A stretch of DNA of 16,416 nt from Bacteroidota bacterium (GTDB taxonomy: Bacteria > Bacteroidota > Ignavibacteria > Tepidaquicellales > Tepidaquicellaceae), in NCBI GenBank assembly GCA_023429265.1, contig JAEYVS010000175.1, forward strand, positions 1 to 16,416. The letters run 5' to 3'. The notes below the pieces were generated by a model. It had not been told where the DNA came from, did no database searches, and saw only the letters and a list, made by a program, of their open reading frames with translations. This document shows, piece by piece, positions 5,643 to 13,953 of the stretch; position 1 is the stretch's first letter, and each line of letters begins with the position of its first letter. A program made the position numbers and the translations under genes.

Positions 5643-7445
5643 ATGAAAACACGATCACTTTTAATCGCAGTGATTTTAATATTAATAAATTCAGTGAGTT
5701 ATTCACAGGTTTTGAACGAGACAGCTATCTTTTCTCCGGGGGGAACAGATCCTGTCGATCCGTGGAATATTGCACATAACGAATATAACGGGCAGTACGC
5801 TTATGTAAAATATGACGCATTAATGAATTTATATTCGGTGGTGTATGAAGGTAAGGAGTCGGGTAAGTTTGGTTACATTTCGAACTATGACATCAAGTTC
5901 GATACTAAGGGAAACTATTACGTGCTGGCTACTGAGTACACCGACCCTGACACATACACGTATGAGTATGTGCTGCTTGTCAATGGGGATAGCATAGGAT
6001 CGTATAAATATGCAGAGCCGTATAATGCAATGGTAACAAAAAACGATGAATATAGATTTACAGCGAGGACAGGAGAAGGTGAAGACTCAAAGACAAAGAT
6101 AATGACTTACTCAGTATCCGGGGGAATGAGAGAGTCTGAGGAGTATTTACTGGTTAAGCCTATCTATAAAGGTGATTATCCTCTTGATTATGGGGAGGGA
6201 GATGTACCATACACAAATCTATTTTTGGATAAGAATGGCAATCCGGGGTATGTAGTTCTGGACGGAATAAACGCATCATTAATGTTCGGGGACAATATGA
6301 CAAGAACGGACTACACGGATATAGACGCAAACACTTTTGTGTATGATAAGAACGGTAATATGTGTTACATTGCAAAGAATGGCGCAGAGTTTTACACAGC
6401 CCCGGGCAATGAATTTTTAGTTCAGGGAAGCCAGCAGCACGCGGCATTTGATTATGTTTATGGACCAGTATTATTCACATCAAATAATACTCCCGTATAT
6501 ATGGGCGGGGAGGCATTAGTAGATATGGTAAGTAATTATTTTGTGATAGTGGGCGATGAGAAGCAGGAAGTGTATATGGATGCAGGGAAGTCATTAAAGG
6601 CAGAGAGATTGAGTGGGGGAATATATGACCTTCAAGTTGATGCTAACGACAACGTTTCATATTACGGAACGATTTACAATGAAGCGCCGGAAACGAAAGA
6701 AGGACCAAACTCCAAAACTGCATTCATTGTGAATGGAATAGCGAGCAAATTCTATGTAGGTATGGGAATGTGGAAGGCCTCAGGCGACCAGGTTCTCGTG
6801 TCATACAGTCCGGGGAACGATTATTATACATCTGCCCTGGTACACATGACCGGCGGTGATGAGAAAGTGATATTCGATAAGCCGGGGTATTCAGTTCAGG
6901 ACTACGGATTCACTCCCGATGGAAAAATTTATTACGTTACAATGAAAGAGGGAGATTATGATACAAAGGTAAAACCAACTTATTCCATTTACCTTGACGG
7001 TATAAAAATAGGCGATTATGAGATGGTGCTTTTTGAAGGGACAGGGATGAATACCGGGATGATGCAGTTTAGCAAACGCGGTGATTACGCCTTCGCTGCA
7101 AGCACATTCAATTATTATGAAGAAGGGAAGGACATAGTGCAGAATTACGCATATGTGATAACTAATAAAGGTAAGCAGGATCCGCAGATACTAATGGGAA
7201 ATTCCGCTGAAGATTTTGATTACATAGAGAGTATGTTTTATTCTTCGAATGACAGATTATTTTATATTGGCGGAATCAATGATTATGCCAAGAATGTCTA
7301 TTATTCCGAGGTAATAGTGGATGGAGTAAACCTTGGTAAGTCCTATACGGGTTTATCAAATGTGAAATATGACGAGGTATCCAATTCAGTAAGTTTCCTC
7401 GCCTCGAGGGATGGTACCATATATAGAGTGTCTGTAAGTCTTTAA
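5643..7445 (+). CDS. Secreted repeat protein of unknown function, probable beta-propeller
   Basis: A 600-residue protein with a clear signal peptide: positive n-region MKTR, hydrophobic core SLLIAVILILINSV (5-18), and likely cleavage after SYS at residue 21 (then QVLNE). The mature part is rich in Tyr, Gly, Asp and Asn with alternating short strands. A recurring unit of the form 'V-x-(D/N)G-x-x-(I/L)G-x-Y' is seen at about 112-121 (LVNGDSIGSY), 362-371 (IVNGIASKFY), 450-459 (YLDGIKIGDY) and 558-568 (IVDGVNLGKSY). Each is followed about 20 residues later by a strand such as YRFTA, VLVSY, YAFAA or VSFLA. This suggests a multi-bladed propeller. No catalytic motif, lipobox Cys or T9SS tail is visible, so it is probably periplasmic or outer-membrane-associated. 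Function is unknown. Confidence 0.75.
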   Translation: MKTRSLLIAVILILINSVSYSQVLNETAIFSPGGTDPVDPWNIAHNEYNGQYAYVKYDALMNLYSVVYEGKESGKFGYISNYDIKFDTKGNYYVLATEYTDPDTYTYEYVLLVNGDSIGSYKYAEPYNAMVTKNDEYRFTARTGEGEDSKTKIMTYSVSGGMRESEEYLLVKPIYKGDYPLDYGEGDVPYTNLFLDKNGNPGYVVLDGINASLMFGDNMTRTDYTDIDANTFVYDKNGNMCYIAKNGAEFYTAPGNEFLVQGSQQHAAFDYVYGPVLFTSNNTPVYMGGEALVDMVSNYFVIVGDEKQEVYMDAGKSLKAERLSGGIYDLQVDANDNVSYYGTIYNEAPETKEGPNSKTAFIVNGIASKFYVGMGMWKASGDQVLVSYSPGNDYYTSALVHMTGGDEKVIFDKPGYSVQDYGFTPDGKIYYVTMKEGDYDTKVKPTYSIYLDGIKIGDYEMVLFEGTGMNTGMMQFSKRGDYAFAASTFNYYEEGKDIVQNYAYVITNKGKQDPQILMGNSAEDFDYIESMFYSSNDRLFYIGGINDYAKNVYYSEVIVDGVNLGKSYTGLSNVKYDEVSNSVSFLASRDGTIYRVSVSL

Positions 7446-7759
7446 GACGGAGGGAGGTCTTTGCAGATTTTCTGCAGAGTATCCCAGGAGTATATACCGG
7501 TCGAGTGACCGTCTTTCCAGATTATCTGGATGGCGTAGTTACCGACCGGTTCTATTTTGTCAATCTTGTAAAAGCCTGCAGGCTTATATGGGGTTTTAAT
7601 TGGGATGTAGTTATTAAATATCACACTTTCTCCCTTGCAGCTCACGCAAGGGCATTCATCCCTTAGAAACTCCAGTGGTATCTCAAACTCATCACCATTA
7701 TCCCATTTAATGAGAAGGGATTCATTTTCAGTTCGTTTTAATTTTACAGGATGGTTCAT
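7442..7759 (-). CDS. DUF971 / BBOX N-terminal-like zinc-motif protein
   Basis: A 105-residue protein matching the DUF971 domain (gamma-butyrobetaine hydroxylase-like N-terminal domain). It shows LLIKWDNGDEFEIPLEFLRD (15-34), CPCVSC (36-41), then VGNYAIQIIWKDGHSTGIYS (72-91) and a final SWDTL helix. Cys36, Cys38, Cys41 and His85 follow the C-x-C-x2-C...H pattern that binds zinc in the human BBOX1 N-terminal domain, so a structural zinc is inferred. The catalytic oxygenase domain is absent, as in other bacterial stand-alone copies, whose role is not established. The gene starts 6 bases after the MFS stop and is the second gene of that operon. Its last 4 bases overlap the end of the convergent propeller gene. 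Confidence 0.9.
   Translation of the reverse strand: MNHPVKLKRTENESLLIKWDNGDEFEIPLEFLRDECPCVSCKGESVIFNNYIPIKTPYKPAGFYKIDKIEPVGNYAIQIIWKDGHSTGIYSWDTLQKICKDLPPS
7459..7550. other. Cluster of inverted repeats at a convergent gene junction
   Basis: A 9-bp stem with one G-U pair (7459-7467 with 7471-7479, loop TTT) starts 14 bases after the plus-strand stop. Next, ACCGGTC (7496-7502) and GACCGGT (7544-7550) bracket the palindrome CCAGATTATCTGG (7517-7529). All lie within the DUF971 coding region. None has a T-run. Because no free intergenic space exists here, the first hairpin may serve as a 3' end stabiliser or terminator for the plus-strand transcript. Confidence 0.35.
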
Positions 7760-7765
7760 AATACT

Positions 7766-9034
7766 TTAAGTGGTTTTTTCTTTTGGTTGAGGCGGAGGAA
7801 TTATCCGTCCGTCATAATCATTTTTTATAGCTTCCAGCGGCTGAGTGTCGCCGGGTTTCAGATCGATGAGGTATTTGTAAACTATCACTACATTGATGAG
7901 CATTATCAAGCCTGAGAAAAGGAATACATACCGATTTGAGAAATGTAAAGTAATAAGGATACAAAGTAGAGGACCCAGAAGATTACCTAAAAGGGTAAAA
8001 CTGGACGCGATGCCCATAATGCCTCCCCGTCTTTCTTCCGCGATGTGCTTGGTTATATAGGAATAAAAAACCGGCACAATGCCACCAATACAAAATCCCA
8101 GGAAAGCTCTTACAGGGTAAAGGAATATTACATCATAGACAAATGGATGCAATGAAAAAGCTATAGCAGCCCCAATCATTGCAACCAGCAGGTTTTTGCG
8201 GAAGCCTTTAATGTCGTTTCGATTTCCCCACCAGGGTGATGAAATGACTGTAAAAGCTCCCGTAATGCCAAAAAGTGTACCTGCTATGGTTGAAACATAA
8301 GCGGTGTCAAGTGAGAATGATTCAACGTAGAGCGCAAAGATAGGCTGCGCCATAAATATGCACATTTGTACTACCATTACTGAGAGCATCGCAAGGATTA
8401 CAGGTTTATTCTTGAAAGTGTACTTATAATTTTCTCTAACAGTGAATGGTTTCTGGTGAGGCGATGCGGCGGGTTCTTTTACATTAATAAGAATGAGTAT
8501 GCCGCTTACAAAGCAGAAAGTGGAAGTAAGAAAAAATACCGTGCTATATGTAAACACATCTGAAAGCAATCCTCCTACAACGGGTCCAATGATGGTTCCC
8601 GCTGAAATGGAAGTCTGGAGAATTCCAATGACATATCCTGATCTTTCGCGGGGTGCGCTGGCGGTTACGAGTGCGAGCGATGAAGCGATGAAGCCGCTGA
8701 CAGCGCCCTGGATCATACGAAATATGACGAGCTGAACTACATCCCCCGCGAGCCCGATCAAAAGCTGGGAGAGGGCGAGTCCAAAAATAGCCCTGACGAC
8801 CATCGATTTTTTTCCAAACCGGTCGCTAAGCGCTCCCCAGATAGGGGTCATAATAAAAGCCATCAGAAAAGTGCCTGAAAAGGCAAGACTGCTCCATTTT
8901 TCGATTTCGGCTATGCCTGTAACTCCTAATTCACGGACATAAAACGGCAGGAAGGGTATGACCATGCTCATCCCGATCATTGCGATGAATTGGGCGAGCC
9001 AGATAGTGTATAGATTCTTACGCCAAATCTCCAT
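7766..9034 (-). CDS. MFS transporter, DHA1 drug:proton antiporter type (12 TM)
   Basis: A 422-residue inner-membrane protein with about 12 hydrophobic segments in two halves. The halves are split by a polar loop at about 188-210. The family motifs are all present. Motif A is GALSDRFGKK (67-76) between TM2 and TM3. Motif B is RMIQG (106-110) in TM4. Motif C is GILQTSISAGTIIGPVVGG (137-155) in TM5, which marks drug/H+ antiporters and not uniporters or symporters. A weaker motif-A echo, GNRNDIKGFRK (270-280), opens the second half. The C-terminus is a polar tail ending PPPQPKEKTT. Export of drugs or small amphipathic molecules is inferred from the family; the substrate is unknown. It is the first gene of a two-gene minus-strand operon with DUF971 and diverges from the phosphorylase gene. 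Confidence 0.93.
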   Translation of the reverse strand: MEIWRKNLYTIWLAQFIAMIGMSMVIPFLPFYVRELGVTGIAEIEKWSSLAFSGTFLMAFIMTPIWGALSDRFGKKSMVVRAIFGLALSQLLIGLAGDVVQLVIFRMIQGAVSGFIASSLALVTASAPRERSGYVIGILQTSISAGTIIGPVVGGLLSDVFTYSTVFFLTSTFCFVSGILILINVKEPAASPHQKPFTVRENYKYTFKNKPVILAMLSVMVVQMCIFMAQPIFALYVESFSLDTAYVSTIAGTLFGITGAFTVISSPWWGNRNDIKGFRKNLLVAMIGAAIAFSLHPFVYDVIFLYPVRAFLGFCIGGIVPVFYSYITKHIAEERRGGIMGIASSFTLLGNLLGPLLCILITLHFSNRYVFLFSGLIMLINVVIVYKYLIDLKPGDTQPLEAIKNDYDGRIIPPPQPKEKTT

Positions 9035-9121
9035 TTATTCGATAATCTTCAGCAATTGGCAGAACATTAAGTCCATATATTACACAAGATAGTAAAAATT
9101 AGTCAGTGGTATAATTCATTT

Positions 9122-9154
9122 ACAAATCCTATTTTCAGGATTTGTTTAATTTTT
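9122..9154 (+). promoter_or_regulatory. Perfect 9-bp inverted repeat upstream of glgP
   Basis: ACAAATCCT (9122-9130) pairs perfectly with AGGATTTGT (9137-9145) around ATTTTC, followed by TTAATTTTT. It lies 35-58 bases before the phosphorylase ATG, in the 145-base divergent gap with the MFS gene. It could be an operator, or a leader hairpin or attenuator, since it has terminator shape. It is not obviously the end of any gene, because both flanking genes point away from it. Confidence 0.5.
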
Positions 9155-9179
9155 AACCGGAATTAAAGAATTTAGTTAG

Positions 9180-11276
9180 ATGGATAAAACCCTTATCATA
9201 AAGCTCACGGAGCTGTCATATAATCTTTACTGGTCCTGGAATAATGATTTTTACGCGTTGTTTGATGAAATAGATCACGATAAATGGGAATGGAGCACTC
9301 ATAATCCCATCAAATTTTTGAATGAATTCAACACCGACCTCCTCCTTAACATAATATACAAGAAAAATCTGGAGAGCAGAATAGAGGCTCTTTATTCGGA
9401 ATATCACAAGTATATGCTTTCGGGTACATATTTCAGCAACAAATACTTTAAAGCAGAAAATCCTATAATAGCGTATTTTTCGGCAGAATATGGGATAACT
9501 GAGTGCTTAAAGTTCTATTCCGGCGGCCTGGGCGTTCTTTCCGGCGACCATATGAAATCCACTTCCGACCTTGGTGTACCGCTTGTGGGAATCGGGCTGG
9601 CGTACGCTAACGGTTACTTTGCCCAGCTGCTAAACGAAGAAGGCAGACAGCTTGAGATATACGAAGAGAATAAATTCGATACTTTGCCGATGTACCAGCT
9701 CAGGGATAGCTTTAATAACCCGATATTGATTGAGCTTGGATTTCCGGGCAGAACAGTGTATGTGAAAACCTGGGTTGTAAATGTTGGGCGGACAAAGCTT
9801 TACCTGCTTGATACAAACCACGAATTAAACGCACAATCAGATAAGCACATAACCGACATATTATACGGCGGCGATAATGAAAAGAGAATAGAGCAGGAGA
9901 TAGTATTGGGAATAGGCGGAGTGAGAGTTTTAAAAGCGATGGGTTACGACATAAAGGCTTATCATTTAAATGAAGGCCATTCGGCTTTTTTGTGCATCGA
10001 AAGAATAAAGCAGCATATGGATTCGCGGAAGGTGGATTTTGAAGAAGCGAAAGAGAAGTGTTTCAATTCAAACATATTCACGACGCATACACCTGTCCCG
10101 GCCGGGTTTGACATTTTCAGCAGAGAGCTGGTAGAAAAGTATTTTAATAAGTATTCCGAAGCACTCGGCATCAGTATGGACAGATTTATGCAGGAGGGAG
10201 GACTATTGGATAATATTCAAGGACAGGAATTTAACATGGCTCACTTGGCGATTAATAATTCATCGAGAATAAACGGGGTTAGTAAACTGCACGGTGAGGT
10301 TTCCCGTGATATGTGGTCGCTGCCACCGGATAGAAATCCCATTACGAACATAACAAATGGAATTCATACTCTTACATTCCTTTCAAAGAATTATTACGAA
10401 TTGTATGAGGAGTTATTCGGGAGCGACTGGCATAAAGATGAACATGTATGGGACAAAATAGATATGGTACCAAATGAACTGATATGGGCAATGCGTGATA
10501 AAAGCAGGAGTGACCTTGTCGATTACATAAGAACAAAAGTGAAACTCGATACAATATTAAAAGGATATAAGGCAAGGGACAGTTACCCGGACCTATTGAA
10601 TAAAGACTCTCTGACGATTGGTTTTGCAAGAAGATTTGCAACCTATAAAAGAGGGAACCTGATATTCAGGGACATCGAAAGGCTGAGGAGACTGGTCGGT
10701 GACGCGGAAAGACCCGTACAGTTTGTTTTCTCCGGGAAAGCTCATCCTAAAGATAATGAAGGAAAAGGACTGATAGAGCAGATAGTAAAAGCTTCAAATG
10801 ACGAGATATTGAAGGACAGAGTAATTTTTCTTGAAAACTATAATCTGGATGTTGCGAAACACCTTGTGAGGGGATGTGATATATGGCTGAATAATCCCAG
10901 AAGGCCAATGGAGGCTTCCGGAACGAGCGGAATGAAGGTAGTAGCCAACGGAGGACTGAATTTCAGCATTCTGGACGGCTGGTGGAACGAAGCTTACAGA
11001 TCTGACTGCGGGTGGAAGATAGAGACAGCCGGCAACTATAATGCGATTTCTGAAGAGGAGAGGGACAAGATCGAGCTGGATTCGTTATTTGACATCCTGG
11101 AGGGAAAGATAGTCCCGTTGTTTTACGAGAGGAAGAATAACCTTCCCGAAGAATGGATAAAAATGGTGAAATGCTCAATAAAGCATTTTGCGGGATTATA
11201 CAGCTCAAACAGGATGGTAAAGGAATATACAGATGAGCTATATATGAAGGTAGTATATGAGAATAATGGTCTTTAA
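9180..11276 (+). CDS. glgP: Alpha-glucan (glycogen) phosphorylase
   Basis: Releases glucose 1-phosphate from the ends of alpha-1,4-glucans using PLP as cofactor; cytoplasmic glycogen turnover. The 698-residue protein belongs to the short phosphorylase branch (TIGR02094-like). It opens with a DUF3417-type N-terminus (LSYNLYWSWNNDF, WEWSTHNPIKFL), then YFSAEYGITE (99-108), SGGLGVLSGDHMKSTSDLG (114-132), HLNEGHSAF (262-270) and GFARRFATYKR (481-491). The PLP-lysine block EASGTSGMK ends at Lys586 and is followed by GGLNFSILDGWWNE. It is shorter than the roughly 800-residue E. coli/animal type, as expected for this branch. The ATG at 9180 gives the conserved N-terminus with no extension. It stands alone with no other glycogen genes nearby, and a hairpin precedes it. 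Confidence 0.96.
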   Translation: MDKTLIIKLTELSYNLYWSWNNDFYALFDEIDHDKWEWSTHNPIKFLNEFNTDLLLNIIYKKNLESRIEALYSEYHKYMLSGTYFSNKYFKAENPIIAYFSAEYGITECLKFYSGGLGVLSGDHMKSTSDLGVPLVGIGLAYANGYFAQLLNEEGRQLEIYEENKFDTLPMYQLRDSFNNPILIELGFPGRTVYVKTWVVNVGRTKLYLLDTNHELNAQSDKHITDILYGGDNEKRIEQEIVLGIGGVRVLKAMGYDIKAYHLNEGHSAFLCIERIKQHMDSRKVDFEEAKEKCFNSNIFTTHTPVPAGFDIFSRELVEKYFNKYSEALGISMDRFMQEGGLLDNIQGQEFNMAHLAINNSSRINGVSKLHGEVSRDMWSLPPDRNPITNITNGIHTLTFLSKNYYELYEELFGSDWHKDEHVWDKIDMVPNELIWAMRDKSRSDLVDYIRTKVKLDTILKGYKARDSYPDLLNKDSLTIGFARRFATYKRGNLIFRDIERLRRLVGDAERPVQFVFSGKAHPKDNEGKGLIEQIVKASNDEILKDRVIFLENYNLDVAKHLVRGCDIWLNNPRRPMEASGTSGMKVVANGGLNFSILDGWWNEAYRSDCGWKIETAGNYNAISEEERDKIELDSLFDILEGKIVPLFYERKNNLPEEWIKMVKCSIKHFAGLYSSNRMVKEYTDELYMKVVYENNGL

Positions 11277-11309
11277 TCTTTCTGCTGAATAGCTTAAAAT
11301 TAAGGTATA

Positions 11310-11324
11310 TAACAGGGGTTAGCA
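11310..11324 (+). promoter_or_regulatory. 15-bp motif shared upstream of both tandem T9SS genes (copy 1)
   Basis: TAACAGGGGTTAGCA here and TTACAGGGGATAACA at 13901-13915 match at 12 of 15 positions, including the run ACAGGGG. Both lie about 40-50 bases before the start codon of a paralogue, in otherwise A/T-rich gaps of about 95 bases. It may be a leftover of the duplication or a shared control site. Confidence 0.3.
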
Positions 11325-11372
11325 TTAAACATAAGTTTATATAGCAATACCAAGTAGAAAACAAAAAAAATT

Positions 11373-13859
11373 ATGAAGAAAGAAATACTAATATTTCTAA
11401 CAGCTTTACTATGCTTAAACGTAAGTAATATAAACTCACAGATTTCCGATGAAGATCATCTAAAATCAGTAGTACCACCTCCAATAAATTACTCTACATT
11501 GGACAATCCCTTTGACGATCCCATAACTATAAACGGATTTGATAATTATTATCTTGGTGTTGACTTTGGGGAGCCTCATATAGTCACAAACCCCAACGAC
11601 CCATTAAACAGCATATGTGCGTTTAATACAAATGGTGTGCATTATACTCTGGATGGAGAAAACTGGCAAAGAGTAACTGTAACCTTTCCGGGTTACAACA
11701 TTCTCGGGGATCCTGTTCTGGCATTTGATAGTTTAGGTGTCTGCCATTATATCCAGATCTTTCAGAATGGCGGTACATATGGTCTTGTAGTGACCAAATC
11801 AACTAATAAGGGAGTAAGCTGGTCAGGTGTAAATACCGTGGTTTCAACTACAGTTGGACTTACTGATAAAGAGTGGATAGTTGCGGATAGATCTGCGGGA
11901 CCATATTCAAATAATCTATATGTAGGCTGGAGACAATTTGGAACTCAATCCGGAATGCGTTTTACAATGAGCAGTAATGGCGGAGTAAACTGGACTCCCC
12001 AGGTAACTTTTGCAGATGGGTCTCAGGGCGCCTATGTAAGTGTTGGTCCTAACGGGTCTACATCGGGAGGCGCGGTCTATTTTGCATACACCGGAGGATC
12101 TTCAAATTATGTCAGAAGGTCAACTGACGCGGGCGCAACCTGGTCAAGTCCGATGAATGCTACCGGATTTTTTAGTCCCGCAGGTACGGTATGCGCCGGC
12201 AGACAGACTGTAAAGAATTGCATAAGGACAAATCAATTCCCCAGGATGGCTGTAGATAACAGCTATACTTCTTCCAGAGGAAATGTTTATATGGTATTTG
12301 AGGTAAATCCGGCAGGAACTGACATAGCTGATGTTCATTTTGTAAGATCAACAAACGGAGGTGTATCCTGGTCAACACCCATCAGGGTCAACGACGATGC
12401 CACAACAACCGATCAATGGATGGAAGCAATAGACGTAGATCCCAAGACAGGGAAGATATTTGTAAGCTGGTATGATTCACGTGAAGACCCGTCTAATAAC
12501 CTCATGACGAGGGTTTATGGAGCAGTTTCCACTGATGGAGGATTGACATTCTCAACTAATGAAGCGATATCCAACGAGCTCTTTAATCCCAATAATATGG
12601 CAGTAGGTCAGGGTGGCGGACAGGCAAACTATATAGGAGATTATTTCGGGATTTCAGCCATTGGGCATACATCATATGCAGTTTGGATGGACGGAAGAAA
12701 TAATACACTTGGAAGTTACGTAGGTTATTATCCTGATTTTGCAATGACTGTGAATAGAGAATTGATAAATATTGGCAATAATCAAACTGAAAGTGTAATT
12801 GTGAGCGCACCTGACACAAAAGGTCCTTTTACAGGCGGTGTTAGATTTAACGCGGTTCTTGATACATTACCTCAATCCGGAAGCATAAATTTCTCATTCC
12901 AAAACGGAAAAGATTCTGTTACAACATTCCCTGATTCTGTGCAGTTGAACATTAGCACAACTGGAACAGTTACTCCAGGCAGGTATAGTGTGAAAATTTA
13001 CGGTAAAGGAATTAATGGTGTGCCCATTCATAAAAGAACAGTGGATGTTCTTGTGAATGCATCATTAGTATCAGTGAAAACTAATAGAGGTACTCAGGTT
13101 ACATATACGGTAAATGGAAACAATTATAATACAGCTCAGGATTTTGTTATAGCAAATGGCAGCAATATAAATGTTTCCGCACCAGAATTTGCAGGTTCAG
13201 GACCAACGCGCTATGCATTCGACAATTGGTCAAACGGAGGTCCAATGACGCAGACAATAACTGTGACACAAAACCTTGATCTAATTGCATCATACAATGC
13301 ACAGTATCTATTGACGATGGTTTCCTCTCAGGGAAATACTTTTGGCGGCGGTGGATATTATGATTCAGCATCTACGTTTAATTTTGGCGTGACAAATACT
13401 TCGGTTGTGAACGGTACTGATACATTTTATTTCAGAGGATATAATGGCGCGGGTGCCGGTTCCTATACAAGTCCGGACAGCAGTGGAACTGATGATACAG
13501 TAAACTGGTCCATAACAAATGCCATAGTAGAAATAGTAAGGTGGAGCCTGGATCCGCCTCCGATTGGAATAACGCAGATAAGTACTGAAATTCCAGAAAA
13601 ATTTGAGCTGTATCAGAACTTCCCGAATCCGTTTAATCCTTCAACTCTAATAAAGTATGATCTAGCTAAGAATAGTACTGTTAATATTGTAGTTTATGAT
13701 CTATTGGGCAGGCAGGTATCAAGTCTTGTAAACCAGAAACAAAATGCAGGCAGGTACCAGGTAAGCTTTGATGGTGCTTCTCTTTCAAGCGGCATTTACT
13801 TTTATAAGATTGTAACTCAGGAATATGTACAGGTGAAAAGGATGTTATTGATAAAGTAA
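11373..13859 (+). CDS. Secreted Asp-box (BNR/sialidase-like) propeller protein with T9SS type A sorting tail, copy 1
   Basis: An 828-residue exported protein. The signal peptide is MKKEILIFLTALLCLNVSNINS (cleavage near residue 22). The N-terminal propeller (about 55-455) holds five Asp boxes of the S-x-D/N-x-G-x-x-W/F type: STNKGVSW (143-150), SSNGGVNW (200-207), STDAGATW (250-257), STNGGVSW (326-333) and STDGGLTF (386-393). An Ig-like beta-sandwich follows (about 458-562). Two InlB-B-like modules come next (about 566-643, with FDNWSNGG, and 645-724, with YFRGYNGAG). The C-terminal sorting domain (740-828) has ELYQNFPNPFNPST, VVYDLLGRQV, GIYFYKI and KRMLLIK. The tail directs export through the type IX system to the cell surface or medium. 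I cannot identify the sialidase Arg triad, so enzymatic activity is not claimed. It is paralogous to the next gene, 94 bases downstream. Confidence 0.92.
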   Translation: MKKEILIFLTALLCLNVSNINSQISDEDHLKSVVPPPINYSTLDNPFDDPITINGFDNYYLGVDFGEPHIVTNPNDPLNSICAFNTNGVHYTLDGENWQRVTVTFPGYNILGDPVLAFDSLGVCHYIQIFQNGGTYGLVVTKSTNKGVSWSGVNTVVSTTVGLTDKEWIVADRSAGPYSNNLYVGWRQFGTQSGMRFTMSSNGGVNWTPQVTFADGSQGAYVSVGPNGSTSGGAVYFAYTGGSSNYVRRSTDAGATWSSPMNATGFFSPAGTVCAGRQTVKNCIRTNQFPRMAVDNSYTSSRGNVYMVFEVNPAGTDIADVHFVRSTNGGVSWSTPIRVNDDATTTDQWMEAIDVDPKTGKIFVSWYDSREDPSNNLMTRVYGAVSTDGGLTFSTNEAISNELFNPNNMAVGQGGGQANYIGDYFGISAIGHTSYAVWMDGRNNTLGSYVGYYPDFAMTVNRELINIGNNQTESVIVSAPDTKGPFTGGVRFNAVLDTLPQSGSINFSFQNGKDSVTTFPDSVQLNISTTGTVTPGRYSVKIYGKGINGVPIHKRTVDVLVNASLVSVKTNRGTQVTYTVNGNNYNTAQDFVIANGSNINVSAPEFAGSGPTRYAFDNWSNGGPMTQTITVTQNLDLIASYNAQYLLTMVSSQGNTFGGGGYYDSASTFNFGVTNTSVVNGTDTFYFRGYNGAGAGSYTSPDSSGTDDTVNWSITNAIVEIVRWSLDPPPIGITQISTEIPEKFELYQNFPNPFNPSTLIKYDLAKNSTVNIVVYDLLGRQVSSLVNQKQNAGRYQVSFDGASLSSGIYFYKIVTQEYVQVKRMLLIK

Positions 13860-13900
13860 TTTAGAATAACTTTTTCCGGAGAGTATCGTAAAATTATTGA

Positions 13901-13915
13901 TTACAGGGGATAACA
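13901..13915 (+). promoter_or_regulatory. 15-bp motif shared upstream of both tandem T9SS genes (copy 2)
   Basis: TTACAGGGGATAACA, matching 11310-11324 at 12 of 15 positions, 38 bases before the ATG at 13954. The 94-base gap between the two paralogues has no convincing terminator, so read-through from the first gene is possible. Confidence 0.3.
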
Positions 13916-13953
13916 GAAAAAAATATTATTTTAATTAACAAAACGATTAAAAA

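Noticed and set aside
11373..13859. Calling the Asp-box protein a functional exo-alpha-sialidase
   Set aside because: Asp boxes are structural and occur in many propellers, and I could not place the catalytic Arg triad and Tyr/Glu pair of sialidases.
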